A DNA stretch of 64,000 nt from Pseudonocardia alaniniphila (GTDB taxonomy: Bacteria > Actinomycetota > Actinomycetes > Mycobacteriales > Pseudonocardiaceae), in NCBI RefSeq assembly GCF_022524485.1, contig NZ_JAKXMK010000006.1, positions 1-64,000 of the forward strand. Reading direction: 5' to 3'. Below the pieces are notes generated by a model. That model saw only the letters and a list, made by a program, of their open reading frames with translations, was not told where the DNA came from and made no database searches. Shown here one piece after another: positions 53,846 to 61,710 of the stretch. Every line of letters begins with the position of its first letter. The first letter of the stretch is position 1. Made by a program: the position numbers and the translations under genes.

Positions 53846-54967
53846 TCAGCCGCCCAGCGTGAGGATGCCGCGGATGTTCTTGCCGTCGAGCAGGTCGCGG
53901 TAGCCCTCGTTGATCTGGTCGAGGGAGTAGCGCCGGGTGATCAGCTCGTCGAGCCGCAGGTCGCCGGCCCGGTAGAGGCCGAGCAGCCGGGGGATGTCGT
54001 AGAGCGGGTTGCACCCTCCGAACAGAGCGCCCTGCACCTGCCGCTGGTAGGCCACGATCAGGGCGTCGTAGGCGACGATCTGGTGCTCGCCGTAGCGTCC
54101 CATCGCTGTGACGGTGACCCGCCCGCCCTTGCCGATCATGCCGATGGCGTTGCCGACGACCTTCTCGTCGTTCACCCCGACCGTGATGATGGCGTGGTCG
54201 GCGTACTGGCCCCGGGTGGCGGTCTTGACGAACTCCCGGGCGTGCTGCGGGTCGGTGAAGGTGTGGGTGGCACCCACCTCGCGCGCCTTCTCCAGCTTGA
54301 ACGCAACCGGGTCGACCACGACGACGTGCTCGGCCCCGGCGTGCGCGGCACCCTGCACCGCGTTGATGCCCACCCCGCCGCAGCCGAAGATCACCACGGT
54401 CTGCCCGGCCTGCACCCCTGCGGCGTAGACGGCGCTTCCCCAGCCGGTGGGGACGCCGCAGCTCACGAGGGCCGCGACGTGGAACGGGATGTCGTCGTCG
54501 AGCTTGACGCAGGAGAACTCACTGACCACGACCCGCTCGGAGAAGGCGCCGACCGCGCACATGCCGCCGATGTCACGTCCGTCGGGGCTGTGGTACCGGA
54601 AGGTGTCGTCCTGCAGCATGCCGCTCACGGCGTTGCGGCCGGAGTCGCACAGGTTCTGCCGGCCGGTCGAGCAGTAGCGGCACGTGCCGCAGACGGGGAT
54701 GAACGAGCACACGACGCGGTCGCCCACCCCGACACGGCGCACCCCGGCTCCGACCTTCTCCACCACGCCGGCGGCCTCGTGCCCGCCGACCATCGGGTAG
54801 CGGACGGGCATGTCACCGGTGCGGATGTGGTCGTCGGAGTGGCACAGGCCTGCCGCCTCGATGCGGATCAGGACCTCGCCGTCCTTCGGGTCGTCGAGGT
54901 CGAGCTCGACGACGTCCCACTGCTGGCCGGCCTCCCACATGACGGCGGCTCGCGTGGTGGTGGGCAT
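53846..54967 (-). CDS. NDMA-dependent alcohol dehydrogenase
   Basis: A 373-residue zinc-dependent medium-chain dehydrogenase of the NDMA-dependent group, with tightly bound NAD(H) and a non-standard electron acceptor. Catalytic zinc ligands are in GLCHSDDH and GGHEAAG; the structural zinc site is CGTCRYCSTGRQNLC near 97; the nucleotide motif FGCGGVGINAVQG is near 192. ATG 54967 has ggag 6 nt upstream and is preferred to a TTG at 54973. Acceptor and alcohol substrate are not determinable. It is a monocistronic unit beside the sulfonate operon. Confidence 0.88.
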   Translation of the reverse strand: MPTTTRAAVMWEAGQQWDVVELDLDDPKDGEVLIRIEAAGLCHSDDHIRTGDMPVRYPMVGGHEAAGVVEKVGAGVRRVGVGDRVVCSFIPVCGTCRYCSTGRQNLCDSGRNAVSGMLQDDTFRYHSPDGRDIGGMCAVGAFSERVVVSEFSCVKLDDDIPFHVAALVSCGVPTGWGSAVYAAGVQAGQTVVIFGCGGVGINAVQGAAHAGAEHVVVVDPVAFKLEKAREVGATHTFTDPQHAREFVKTATRGQYADHAIITVGVNDEKVVGNAIGMIGKGGRVTVTAMGRYGEHQIVAYDALIVAYQRQVQGALFGGCNPLYDIPRLLGLYRAGDLRLDELITRRYSLDQINEGYRDLLDGKNIRGILTLGG

Positions 54968-55043
54968 GAGCAACTCCAGGAATACGGTCGGTGGAACCGG
55001 GGCCGAGGAATGATCGGCTCTCGGCCCCTCGACCGTAGCCCGA

Positions 55044-56264
55044 TCAGCCCGGCCGGGGCCCGGGGAGCCGCTTGGGCACCCAGCGGGCCATCACCCCTGC
55101 CCCCACGGCGGCCAGCCCACCCATCGACAGGGCCGCGGCACCGAGCGCGGCCGCCGCGCTCACCACCGCGATCGCGGCCGGACCGGCGAGCATCCCGAGG
55201 TCGTGACACAGTCGCCAGGCGCCGAGGAACTCGGCTCGGGCGTCCGCGGGTGCGGCGTCGGCGCCGAGGGTCATGATCACCCCGTTGCTCAGCCCGTTGC
55301 CGACCCCCATCAGCAGAGTGACGGCGCCGAGCGTCATCGCGGTGGTCGCCAACGGCAGAGCGACGTGGGCGGCCGCGAACGCCAGCAGCGAGGCGACCGC
55401 CACCCCGCGCCGTCCGCGCCGGTCCATGAGGCGCCCGGCGGGATAGGACAGCGCGACGTCGACCGCGGCCCCGATCCCGAACAGCAGGCTCGTCGATACC
55501 GCGTCCAGGCCGATGTGGTCGGCCCAGAGCGGCAGCACCGCGGTGCGCGACGCCCGTGCGGCTCCCATCAGCAGGGCCCCGACGCCCAACGTGCGCAGCA
55601 CGCGGCTGTGAGTGGTGACGACCGTCCGCAGCGAGATCCCCGGCCGCCGCCCGCGCCCGCCGGCCTCGTCCGGACCGTGCTCGAGCCGCGGGAGGCCCGC
55701 CATCAGGGCCCCGGACGCGATCACCGCCACCAACTGCACCAGGAAGCCCCCGCGGGTGCCGACAACGTGCACCACCGCGGCGCCGAGGAACGGGCCGAGC
55801 AGGAACCCCAGCCGCGACAGCCCGGCCATCGCCGACAGCGCCCGCGCCCGCATCGCCTCGGGCACGGCGTCGATGACGTAGGACTGGCGGGCCAGCCCCC
55901 ACACCGCGCTGGCCACCCCGAACAGCCCGACGCCGACGCCGAGCAGCACCACCGACGGCGCCACGAGGCTCAGCGCGACACCGATCAGCCCGACGGCGCT
56001 GCCGAGCAAGACGGCGTTGCGCTCGCCGAGCCGCGCCACGATCCGCCCGGCGGGGAGGTCACCGAGCACCTGGCCCAGCCCGAGCAGCGCGACGATCACC
56101 CCCGCCGCGGCCACCGAGCCACCGAGCTCGCGGGCGCTCAGCGCCACCACCGGTGCGGCGGCGCCCTGCCCGATCCCGAACACCGCGGCGGGCAGGAACG
56201 CGGGGACGACGAGCCGGCGTAGCGGCCGGTCGGCGGTGACCGGGGTGGGCAACGGGCTATGCAC
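55044..56264 (-). CDS. MFS transporter at the end of the organosulfur operon
   Basis: A 406-residue major facilitator with 12 hydrophobic segments. The loop 2-3 motif is GDLPAGRIVARLGERNAV near residue 67, with a second copy YPAGRLMDRRGRRGV in the second half. The GTG start at 56264 lies inside the end of the flavin monooxygenase gene (8-nt overlap), so it is translated with that operon. It may export a desulfurised product or a toxic intermediate; this is inference. Confidence 0.87.
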   Translation of the reverse strand: MHSPLPTPVTADRPLRRLVVPAFLPAAVFGIGQGAAAPVVALSARELGGSVAAAGVIVALLGLGQVLGDLPAGRIVARLGERNAVLLGSAVGLIGVALSLVAPSVVLLGVGVGLFGVASAVWGLARQSYVIDAVPEAMRARALSAMAGLSRLGFLLGPFLGAAVVHVVGTRGGFLVQLVAVIASGALMAGLPRLEHGPDEAGGRGRRPGISLRTVVTTHSRVLRTLGVGALLMGAARASRTAVLPLWADHIGLDAVSTSLLFGIGAAVDVALSYPAGRLMDRRGRRGVAVASLLAFAAAHVALPLATTAMTLGAVTLLMGVGNGLSNGVIMTLGADAAPADARAEFLGAWRLCHDLGMLAGPAAIAVVSAAAALGAAALSMGGLAAVGAGVMARWVPKRLPGPRPG

Positions 56265-57612
56265 TGACCGCTGGTGCGGTGATCCGGCCGGCCGGTCGGG
56301 GGAGTCCGAAGTGGTCGCGCAGCGTATGGCCCGTGTACTCGGTGCGGAACAGCCCGCGGTCACGCAGGATGGGCACCACGGCCTCGGCGAAGATCGTCAA
56401 GCCGCCAGGATAGTACGGCGGCATCACGTTGAAGCCGTCTGCCGCGTTCGACCGGAACCATTCCTCGATCGTGTCGGCGACCTGTTCCGGCGTGCCGGCG
56501 AACACGCGGTGGCCGCGTGCTCCGGCCAGACGGTGCAGCAGCCCGCGCACCGTCGGCCGTTCCCGCTCGACGATCCCCGCCACCACCTGCAGGCGGCTGC
56601 GCCCGTTGTCCGTGACGTCCCCGGCCCCGGCGAACAGCGCCGGTGGCACGGGTGCGTCGAGGTCGAGGTGGTTCAGCGACGCGCCGGTGATCCGTTCGAG
56701 TTGGAGCAGCCCGTACGCCGGCACCGTGAGCTCGTTGAACTCACGTTCCAGGGCGCGGGCCGCCGTCTCGGTGCCGGCGATGAACGGGCTGATCCCGGGT
56801 AGGATCTTCACGTCCTCCGGCCGGCGACCGAAGCCCGCGGCTCTGGCCTTGATGTCGGCGTAGAAGGCCTGGGCGTCGGCCAGCCGCTGGTGCGCCGTGA
56901 AGATCGCCTCGGCGTACCGGCCCGCGAAGGCGCGCCCGTCGTTGGACGCGCCGGCTTGTACGAGCACCGGGTGGCCCTGGGGCGGGCGCGGCTGGTTGAA
57001 CGGGCCTCGCACGCGCACGTACTCGCCTGCGTGGCCGATCTCGTGGATCTTGCTCGCGTCGGCGTAGATCCCCGCTTCGCGGTCGAGGACGACCGCGTCG
57101 TCCTCCCAGCTGTCCCACAGCGCGATCACGGCGTCGACGAACTCCCGGGCACGCGCGTACCGCTGCGCGTGCGGAGGGTGGGCGTCGAGGCCGAAGTTGG
57201 CCGCCGCGGCGTCGTTGCCGGTGGTGACGATGTTCCAGCCGGCGCGGCCGCCGGAGATGTGGTCGAGCGAGCCGAACAGCCGCGCGAGGTTGTACGGCTC
57301 GTAGTACGTCGTCGACGCGGTGGCGATGAGCCCGATCCGCTCGGTGGCCGCGGCGATCGCCGTGAGGAGCGTGATCGGTTCCAGCCGGCCCACGGCGTTG
57401 TGCGCGACGTCGCCCTGCAGCGCAGGCCCGTCGGCGAAGAACACCGCGTCGAGCGTGGCGGCCTCGGCGGTGCGGGCGATCTCCTGGTAGTACGACGCGT
57501 CGTAGATCCGTTCCGCGGCGCTCGCGGGGTGCCGCCAGGCCGCCTCGTGGTGCCCCGCGGGGTAGATGAACGCGTTGAGGCTCAGCTGACGCCGGGGCGC
57601 ACGGTCGCTCAC
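56257..57612 (-). CDS. FMN-dependent monooxygenase, NtaA/SnaA/DszA type
   Basis: A 451-residue LLM-class (bacterial luciferase-like) monooxygenase using reduced FMN from a separate reductase. LNAFIYPAGHHEAAWRHP at the N-terminus, FFADGPALQ, ATASTTYYEPYNLAR, SGGRAGWNIVTTGND and VLVQAGASNDGR are marks of the NtaA/SnaA/DszA/DmoA subgroup, several of which attack organosulfur compounds. The GTG start at 57612 overlaps the ABC ATPase stop by 4 nt. In this operon it likely cleaves an imported sulfonate, sulfone or alkyl sulfide. No flavin reductase gene is visible in the window. Confidence 0.9.
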   Translation of the reverse strand: MSDRAPRRQLSLNAFIYPAGHHEAAWRHPASAAERIYDASYYQEIARTAEAATLDAVFFADGPALQGDVAHNAVGRLEPITLLTAIAAATERIGLIATASTTYYEPYNLARLFGSLDHISGGRAGWNIVTTGNDAAAANFGLDAHPPHAQRYARAREFVDAVIALWDSWEDDAVVLDREAGIYADASKIHEIGHAGEYVRVRGPFNQPRPPQGHPVLVQAGASNDGRAFAGRYAEAIFTAHQRLADAQAFYADIKARAAGFGRRPEDVKILPGISPFIAGTETAARALEREFNELTVPAYGLLQLERITGASLNHLDLDAPVPPALFAGAGDVTDNGRSRLQVVAGIVERERPTVRGLLHRLAGARGHRVFAGTPEQVADTIEEWFRSNAADGFNVMPPYYPGGLTIFAEAVVPILRDRGLFRTEYTGHTLRDHFGLPRPAGRITAPAVSA

Positions 57613-58364
57613 CTGTCCACCCCCAGCGCCGCGAGCAGGAACTCCCGGTGGGCGATGAAGGCGGGATCGCGGTGGGTCCGCGGCCGGTCGAGGCCGATCG
57701 CCCGATCCACGGCGATCCGTCCGCCCTCGAGCACCAGCACCCGGTCGGCGAGCGACACGGCCTCGTCGACGTCGTGCGTGACCAGCAGCACCGCGGGCCG
57801 GTGCCGGTCGTAGAGCTCGCGCAGCAGCGCGTGCATCCGGATCCGGGTGAGGGCGTCGAGTGCCCCGAAGGGCTCGTCGGCGAGCAGCAGGGCGGGCTCC
57901 CGGACGAGGGATCGGGCCAGTGCGACCCGCTGTTGCTCGCCTCCCGAGAGCTCGTTCGGCCAGGCCCGCTCGCGCCCGGACAGGCCGACCTCGTCGAGCG
58001 CCGCGCTTCCGCGCCTGCGCGCATCGGGACCACCGAGGCCGAGCACGACGTTGTCGAGCACGCGCGCCCACGGCAGGAGCCGCGAGTCCTGGAACACCAC
58101 CGCGCGTTCGGCGGGCACCCGCAGCTCGCCCGAACCCGCGACGCCGTCGTCGAGCTCGGCGAGCGCTCGCAGCAGGGTGGACTTGCCCGACCCGCTGCGC
58201 CCGAGCAGCGCCACGAACTCGCCCGCCGCGATGTCCAGGTCGACGTCGTCGAGCACCGTGCGCCCGTCGAACCCGCGGGTCAGTCCGCGCGCCCGCACCG
58301 CGGGCGACACCGCCGGGCCGACCGCTCCCGGCAGGCTCGTCAGCTGCCCAGCGTCCGTCGCCAT
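57609..58364 (-). CDS. ABC transporter ATPase, SsuB/TauB type
   Basis: A 251-residue ATPase for sulfonate-type import. Walker A is LLGRSGSGKSTLL near residue 58, the Q-loop is VFQDSRLLPW, the signature LSGGEQQRVALARSL is near 138, Walker B is LLLADEPFGALD and the H-loop is LVTHDVDEA. The Q-loop form is typical of the nitrate/sulfonate/taurine group. ATG 58364 has a strong aggaggg ribosome site and overlaps the permease gene by 25 nt; the next gene overlaps by 4 nt. Confidence 0.93.
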   Translation of the reverse strand: MATDAGQLTSLPGAVGPAVSPAVRARGLTRGFDGRTVLDDVDLDIAAGEFVALLGRSGSGKSTLLRALAELDDGVAGSGELRVPAERAVVFQDSRLLPWARVLDNVVLGLGGPDARRRGSAALDEVGLSGRERAWPNELSGGEQQRVALARSLVREPALLLADEPFGALDALTRIRMHALLRELYDRHRPAVLLVTHDVDEAVSLADRVLVLEGGRIAVDRAIGLDRPRTHRDPAFIAHREFLLAALGVDR

Positions 58365-59206
58365 GACAACGCCCTCCTCTCGATGGCGCGGACCAGCGTG
58401 TCTCCCACCAGCCCGAAGGCGGCGTAGACGACGAGCCCGACGACGATGATCTCGGTCTGCCCGTAGGTGCGGGCCTGGGTCATCAGGTAGCCGATCCCGC
58501 TGGTCGCGTTCACCTGCTCGACCACGACCAGCGCGATCCACGAGATCGTCACGGAGAGCCGCAGGCCCGTGAAGAAGCCCGGCAGTGCGCCCGGCAGCGC
58601 CACGCGGCGGATGAACTCCGCACGGGAGAGCCCGACGGTCTCGGCGAGCTCGACGTACCGGTGGTCGACGCCGCGCAGCGCCGCATGGGTGTTGATGTAC
58701 ACCGGCACGAAGACGCTCGCGGCGATCATGATGATCTTCATCTCCTCGCCGATCCCGAACCAGATGATCGCGAGCGGGATGAGGGCCAAGGTCGGGACGG
58801 CACGCTTGATCTGCACCGGCCCGTCGATGAGCGCCTCGCCGACGCGGCTCAGGCCCGCGGCGAGCGCGAGCGCCACACCGAGCCCCACGCCGAGCACGAG
58901 CGAGATCCCGGCGCGCTGCACGGACGTGAGCAGGTTGCTCTGCAACCTCCCGTCGGCGATCAGCTCACCGAACGTCGCGACCACCGTCCACGGCGCGGAG
59001 AGCGTCTGCGGGTCGAGAAGCCCGGTCGCCGAGGTGACGACCCAGGCGAGCAGGAGGAGCACCGGGCCGAGAGCGAGCCCGCCCGGGACGGCCCGCCCGG
59101 GCCCGAGCCTGCGGCCGTGCCGGATCCGGTGGGCCAGCCGCGGGTCATTCGCCGCCTCGCCGCCGCGGCCGCGCTCGCGGGGCCGGGAGACCGACAGCTG
59201 GGTCAT
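58340..59206 (-). CDS. ABC transporter permease, SsuC/TauC type
   Basis: A 288-residue inner-membrane permease with about six membrane segments after a basic N-terminal 35 residues. The EAA loop is ELAETVGLSRAEFIRRVALPG near residue 188. The pattern SAPWTVVATFGELIADGRLQSNLLTSVQRA is typical of nitrate/sulfonate/taurine permeases. ATG 59206 overlaps the binding-protein stop by 4 nt, and the upstream open extension is noise over that gene. Confidence 0.92.
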   Translation of the reverse strand: MTQLSVSRPRERGRGGEAANDPRLAHRIRHGRRLGPGRAVPGGLALGPVLLLLAWVVTSATGLLDPQTLSAPWTVVATFGELIADGRLQSNLLTSVQRAGISLVLGVGLGVALALAAGLSRVGEALIDGPVQIKRAVPTLALIPLAIIWFGIGEEMKIIMIAASVFVPVYINTHAALRGVDHRYVELAETVGLSRAEFIRRVALPGALPGFFTGLRLSVTISWIALVVVEQVNATSGIGYLMTQARTYGQTEIIVVGLVVYAAFGLVGDTLVRAIERRALSWRRTLGS

Positions 59207-60285
59207 GACGCCCCCGCCGGCCCGTAGGACGCGCCGACCGCCGGCACCGTGGTCGTCACGACCTGGTCGAAGCGCAGGTCGAAGCCATCGCTCGCGCGCA
59301 CCTTCTTCGGGAGCTCCCCGGCGCGGTCGATCACGTCGATCGTCGCCTGCTGGCGCTCCACCACTGCGGCGTCGAGGCGGGGAAACGTGATCTGTCCCAG
59401 CGAGTCGACGATCCGCTGCCCGTCGGCCTGGCTGATGCCCTGGTTCTCCACGTAGTACTGCTGCACCCACTCGGCCGGGTGCTCGTTGATCCACTGCTGC
59501 GAGCGGATGTAATGGTCGACGTAGGCGCGCAGCGCCGCGGCCTTCGCCGGGTCCTCCAAGGCCTCGCGGCGCGCGTAGAGATAGTTCAGCCCGGAGGAGG
59601 TGTCGGCCGTCTCGGCCGGGTCGATCACGCCGCCGCCGCGCGGCCCGGCCTCGGCGAGGAACCGGGTCAGCCGCGGCTCGTTCAGCGGAGCGACGTCCAC
59701 CTGCCCGGTGCGGACGGCGTCGTTGAAGTCGCCGAGCTGCAGCCGGACGAGCTCGACGTCGGACGTCCGGAGCCCGGCCTTCTCCAGCGCCCTCAGCACG
59801 ATCACCTGTTGAGCGGTGCCCTCGGCGTAGGCGATCTTCGCTCCGCGCAGGTCGGCGAGCTTCCGGATGTTCTTGCCGGGGGCGACGGCGAGTTGCGTGC
59901 TCGACGGGTCGGTCTGGCGGGCCAGGATGATCGGGACGTCTTCGCCTGCGGCGAGGGCCTGGATCGGCGGCGTGTCGCCGACGCTGGCAACGTCGGCGGC
60001 GCCCGCCCGGAACGCCTCGAGGATCGCCGGTCCGCCGGTGAAGTTGGCGAACTGCGCGGTGAAGGGCAGTTTCTCGAGCTCACCCGACGCCCGCAGCGCC
60101 ACCTGCTGGGCCTCGGCCTGGTCGGCGATGACGAGGGTGGTGCCCGCGGGGACGTCGGTCGGGAGCGGGGCGTCGGCGGCGAGCTCGCCGCCGGTGGAGG
60201 TGGTGGTGCCGCAGGCCGCGACGACCACCGCGGCCAGTAGAGCCGCGGTGGTGGCGAGCGTGCGCCGGGAACGGGAGGTGCTCAC
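59203..60285 (-). CDS. ABC substrate-binding lipoprotein, SsuA (sulfonate) type
   Basis: A 360-residue binding protein. A twin-Arg-like basic start (SRSRRTLATTA) and hydrophobic stretch end in the lipobox VAACG (Cys near residue 25), so it is membrane-anchored outside. The mature part (TLVIADQAEAQQVALRASGELEKLPF, NFTGGPAILEAFRAGAADVASVGD, DLRGAKIAYAEGTAQQ) matches the SsuA family of aliphatic-sulfonate binders. It lies 30 nt after the TauD-like gene and overlaps the permease by 4 nt. Confidence 0.92.
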   Translation of the reverse strand: MSTSRSRRTLATTAALLAAVVVAACGTTTSTGGELAADAPLPTDVPAGTTLVIADQAEAQQVALRASGELEKLPFTAQFANFTGGPAILEAFRAGAADVASVGDTPPIQALAAGEDVPIILARQTDPSSTQLAVAPGKNIRKLADLRGAKIAYAEGTAQQVIVLRALEKAGLRTSDVELVRLQLGDFNDAVRTGQVDVAPLNEPRLTRFLAEAGPRGGGVIDPAETADTSSGLNYLYARREALEDPAKAAALRAYVDHYIRSQQWINEHPAEWVQQYYVENQGISQADGQRIVDSLGQITFPRLDAAVVERQQATIDVIDRAGELPKKVRASDGFDLRFDQVVTTTVPAVGASYGPAGAS

Positions 60286-60315
60286 GGGTCCTCGGTCTCG
60301 GTGTCGTCGGGCCGG

Positions 60316-61278
60316 TCAGTCGACGACGACGGCGTGGTCGGCCGTGAACGGGCGCCCCGCGAGGAGCTCGGACTCACGGCCGTCGGGCCCGACGGGACGG
60401 TCACCGATCACCGTGACGCGGTGCAGGGTGCGCCGGACGTCGAGGTGGTCCAGGTCGGCCGGGGCGAGGTGGGCGGTGGCCCGGTTGTCCCAGAAGGCGA
60501 CGCTTCCGGGCTCCCAGCGGAACCGCACGGTGTACTCGGGGCGGGTGAGCTCGGCGTAGAGCAGGTCGAGGATCGCCCTGCTCTCGCGCGGCTCGACGTC
60601 GACGATGTGGCTGGTGAAGCCGGGGTTGACGAAGAGTGCGCGCTCCCCGGTGACGGGGTGGACCCGCACCACCGGGTGGACCGCCACCAGCAGGTTGTCG
60701 TTGACGCGGCGGGCGTAGGCGGAGCCGCCTGCCGGCTTGTCGCTGCCGCCATAGCGATGTTCGGCCCGCAGCGTGTCGATGAACGCGCGGACCGGGGCCG
60801 ACAGGCCGTCGTAGGCGGCCACGAGGTTCGTCCAGGTGGTGTCGCCACCGACCTCGGGCACCACCTCGGCCCGCAGGATGGACGCGGCAGGCGGGTTCAC
60901 CGCGGCGGTGACGTCGGTGTGCCAGCCCGCGACGTAGCTGTACTTCCGGCGGGTGCGAACCGTGTACTCGCCGCCGTAGCGCTTCGCGTACCGCTCGGGG
61001 TCGACCGTGAAGATCTCCGGGTGGCCCTCCGGCGGGGCGTCGTCGTGCGGGTGGGCGTAGGTGAGCTCGCCGAAGTGCCGGCCGAAGCGGATCTGCGCGG
61101 CGTGGTCGAGCTCCTGCCCGCGGAAGAAGATCACCTTGTAGCGGTGCAGGGCGTCGGTCAGACCGGCGACGGTCTTCTCGTCGAGTGGCGCGGACAGGTC
61201 GACGCCGGAGATGTCGGCGCCGATGTGTCCGGCCACCGGCCGGACGGACAGAGCGGTGCGTTCGGGCGCGACGGTCAT
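60316..61278 (-). CDS. TauD/TfdA-family Fe(II)/2-oxoglutarate dioxygenase
   Basis: A 320-residue non-haem iron dioxygenase. The iron triad is AGWHTDVT (His, Asp) near residue 118 and RTLHRV (His) near residue 293, with the 2-oxoglutarate-binding Arg following. TauD-like enzymes hydroxylate taurine or alkyl sulfates/sulfonates and release sulfite. ATG 61278 has agga upstream. It is first in the six-gene import/desulfurisation operon and is preceded by a polycysteine leader ORF at 61429-61485, so cysteine-responsive control is likely. Confidence 0.92.
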   Translation of the reverse strand: MTVAPERTALSVRPVAGHIGADISGVDLSAPLDEKTVAGLTDALHRYKVIFFRGQELDHAAQIRFGRHFGELTYAHPHDDAPPEGHPEIFTVDPERYAKRYGGEYTVRTRRKYSYVAGWHTDVTAAVNPPAASILRAEVVPEVGGDTTWTNLVAAYDGLSAPVRAFIDTLRAEHRYGGSDKPAGGSAYARRVNDNLLVAVHPVVRVHPVTGERALFVNPGFTSHIVDVEPRESRAILDLLYAELTRPEYTVRFRWEPGSVAFWDNRATAHLAPADLDHLDVRRTLHRVTVIGDRPVGPDGRESELLAGRPFTADHAVVVD

Positions 61279-61302
61279 GGGGGTCCTTCCATGAAGTGGC
61301 AG

Positions 61303-61366
61303 CGAACATTCCCCGGCTGCGACACAATGCGCGGGACCGGAGTGGTTCAAATGTTCGGACTAATGG
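61303..61366. promoter_or_regulatory. Inverted repeat and shared motif between leader ORF and tauD-like gene
   Basis: CGAACATT at 61303-61310 is the reverse complement of AATGTTCG at 61350-61357, so the untranslated stretch between leader stop and tauD-like start can fold with a 39-nt loop. The right part belongs to CAAATGTTCGGACTAATGG (61348-61366), which matches a site at 63260-63278 in 16 of 19 positions. It may be an operator or part of an attenuator. Confidence 0.5.
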
Positions 61367-61428
61367 TGTGGAGCGGCTCGAGACAGCGAGCGGGGTGGCC
61401 GCGAATCAGTGGCGCCGAGCGCCGGCGG

Positions 61429-61485
61429 TCACCCGCAGGTACAGCACCCGGGGCGACATGCCCTGGTCAGGTGCGGTGAGCTCAT
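61429..61485 (-). CDS. Polycysteine leader peptide of the organosulfur operon
   Basis: An 18-codon ORF, MSSPHLTRACRPGCCTCG, 150 nt upstream of the TauD-like gene. Four of its last nine residues are cysteine (TGT, TGC, TGT, TGC codons). A -35/-10 pair with 17-nt spacing places transcription start at the A of this ATG, so it is predicted leaderless. Short polycysteine ORFs that act as cysteine-responsive attenuators are known in mycobacteria; this fits that type. A start three codons upstream (61494) is possible. The operon's function in sulfur supply supports the role. Confidence 0.7.
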   Translation of the reverse strand: MSSPHLTRACRPGCCTCG

Positions 61486-61492
61486 GCGAACC

Positions 61493-61521
61493 ATCGTGTG
61501 TGGGAGAGCCACGGAAGTCAA
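61493..61521 (-). promoter_or_regulatory. Predicted promoter of the organosulfur operon
   Basis: On the minus strand TTGACT (61521-61516) and CACGAT (61498-61493) are separated by 17 nt. Seven nt further is the A of the leader ATG at 61485. The -35 is near consensus; the -10 keeps only the key second A and final T. Confidence 0.55.
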
Positions 61522-61577
61522 TTTTGCGACTTCTGTAATTAAGTCCGCGCAGGTGGTGGGCCTCAATTCCCGTGGAT

Positions 61578-61639
61578 GATCGCTACGAGATCCGGGTTTC
61601 GGCCCTGCCGAGGGCGATAACCCGGATCTCGCGACGATC
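61578..61639 (-). terminator. Large inverted repeat after the ROK gene
   Basis: Arms 61578-61598 and 61619-61639 match in 13 consecutive inner bases (cgagatccgggtt) and 5 outer bases (gatcg), with a 3-nt internal mismatch. The 20-nt loop holds a smaller tcggc/gccga hairpin. It starts 72 nt after the ROK stop and ends before the operon promoter at 61521, so it likely terminates the ROK transcript. No T-tract is present; an operator role is the alternative. Confidence 0.65.
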
Positions 61640-61710
61640 AACGAGTTCAGCCCCGGCCGGCCACACGCCCGTCCAGGTGAACACGTCGCCGCTGGTCGCG
61701 CCGGGGTGTG

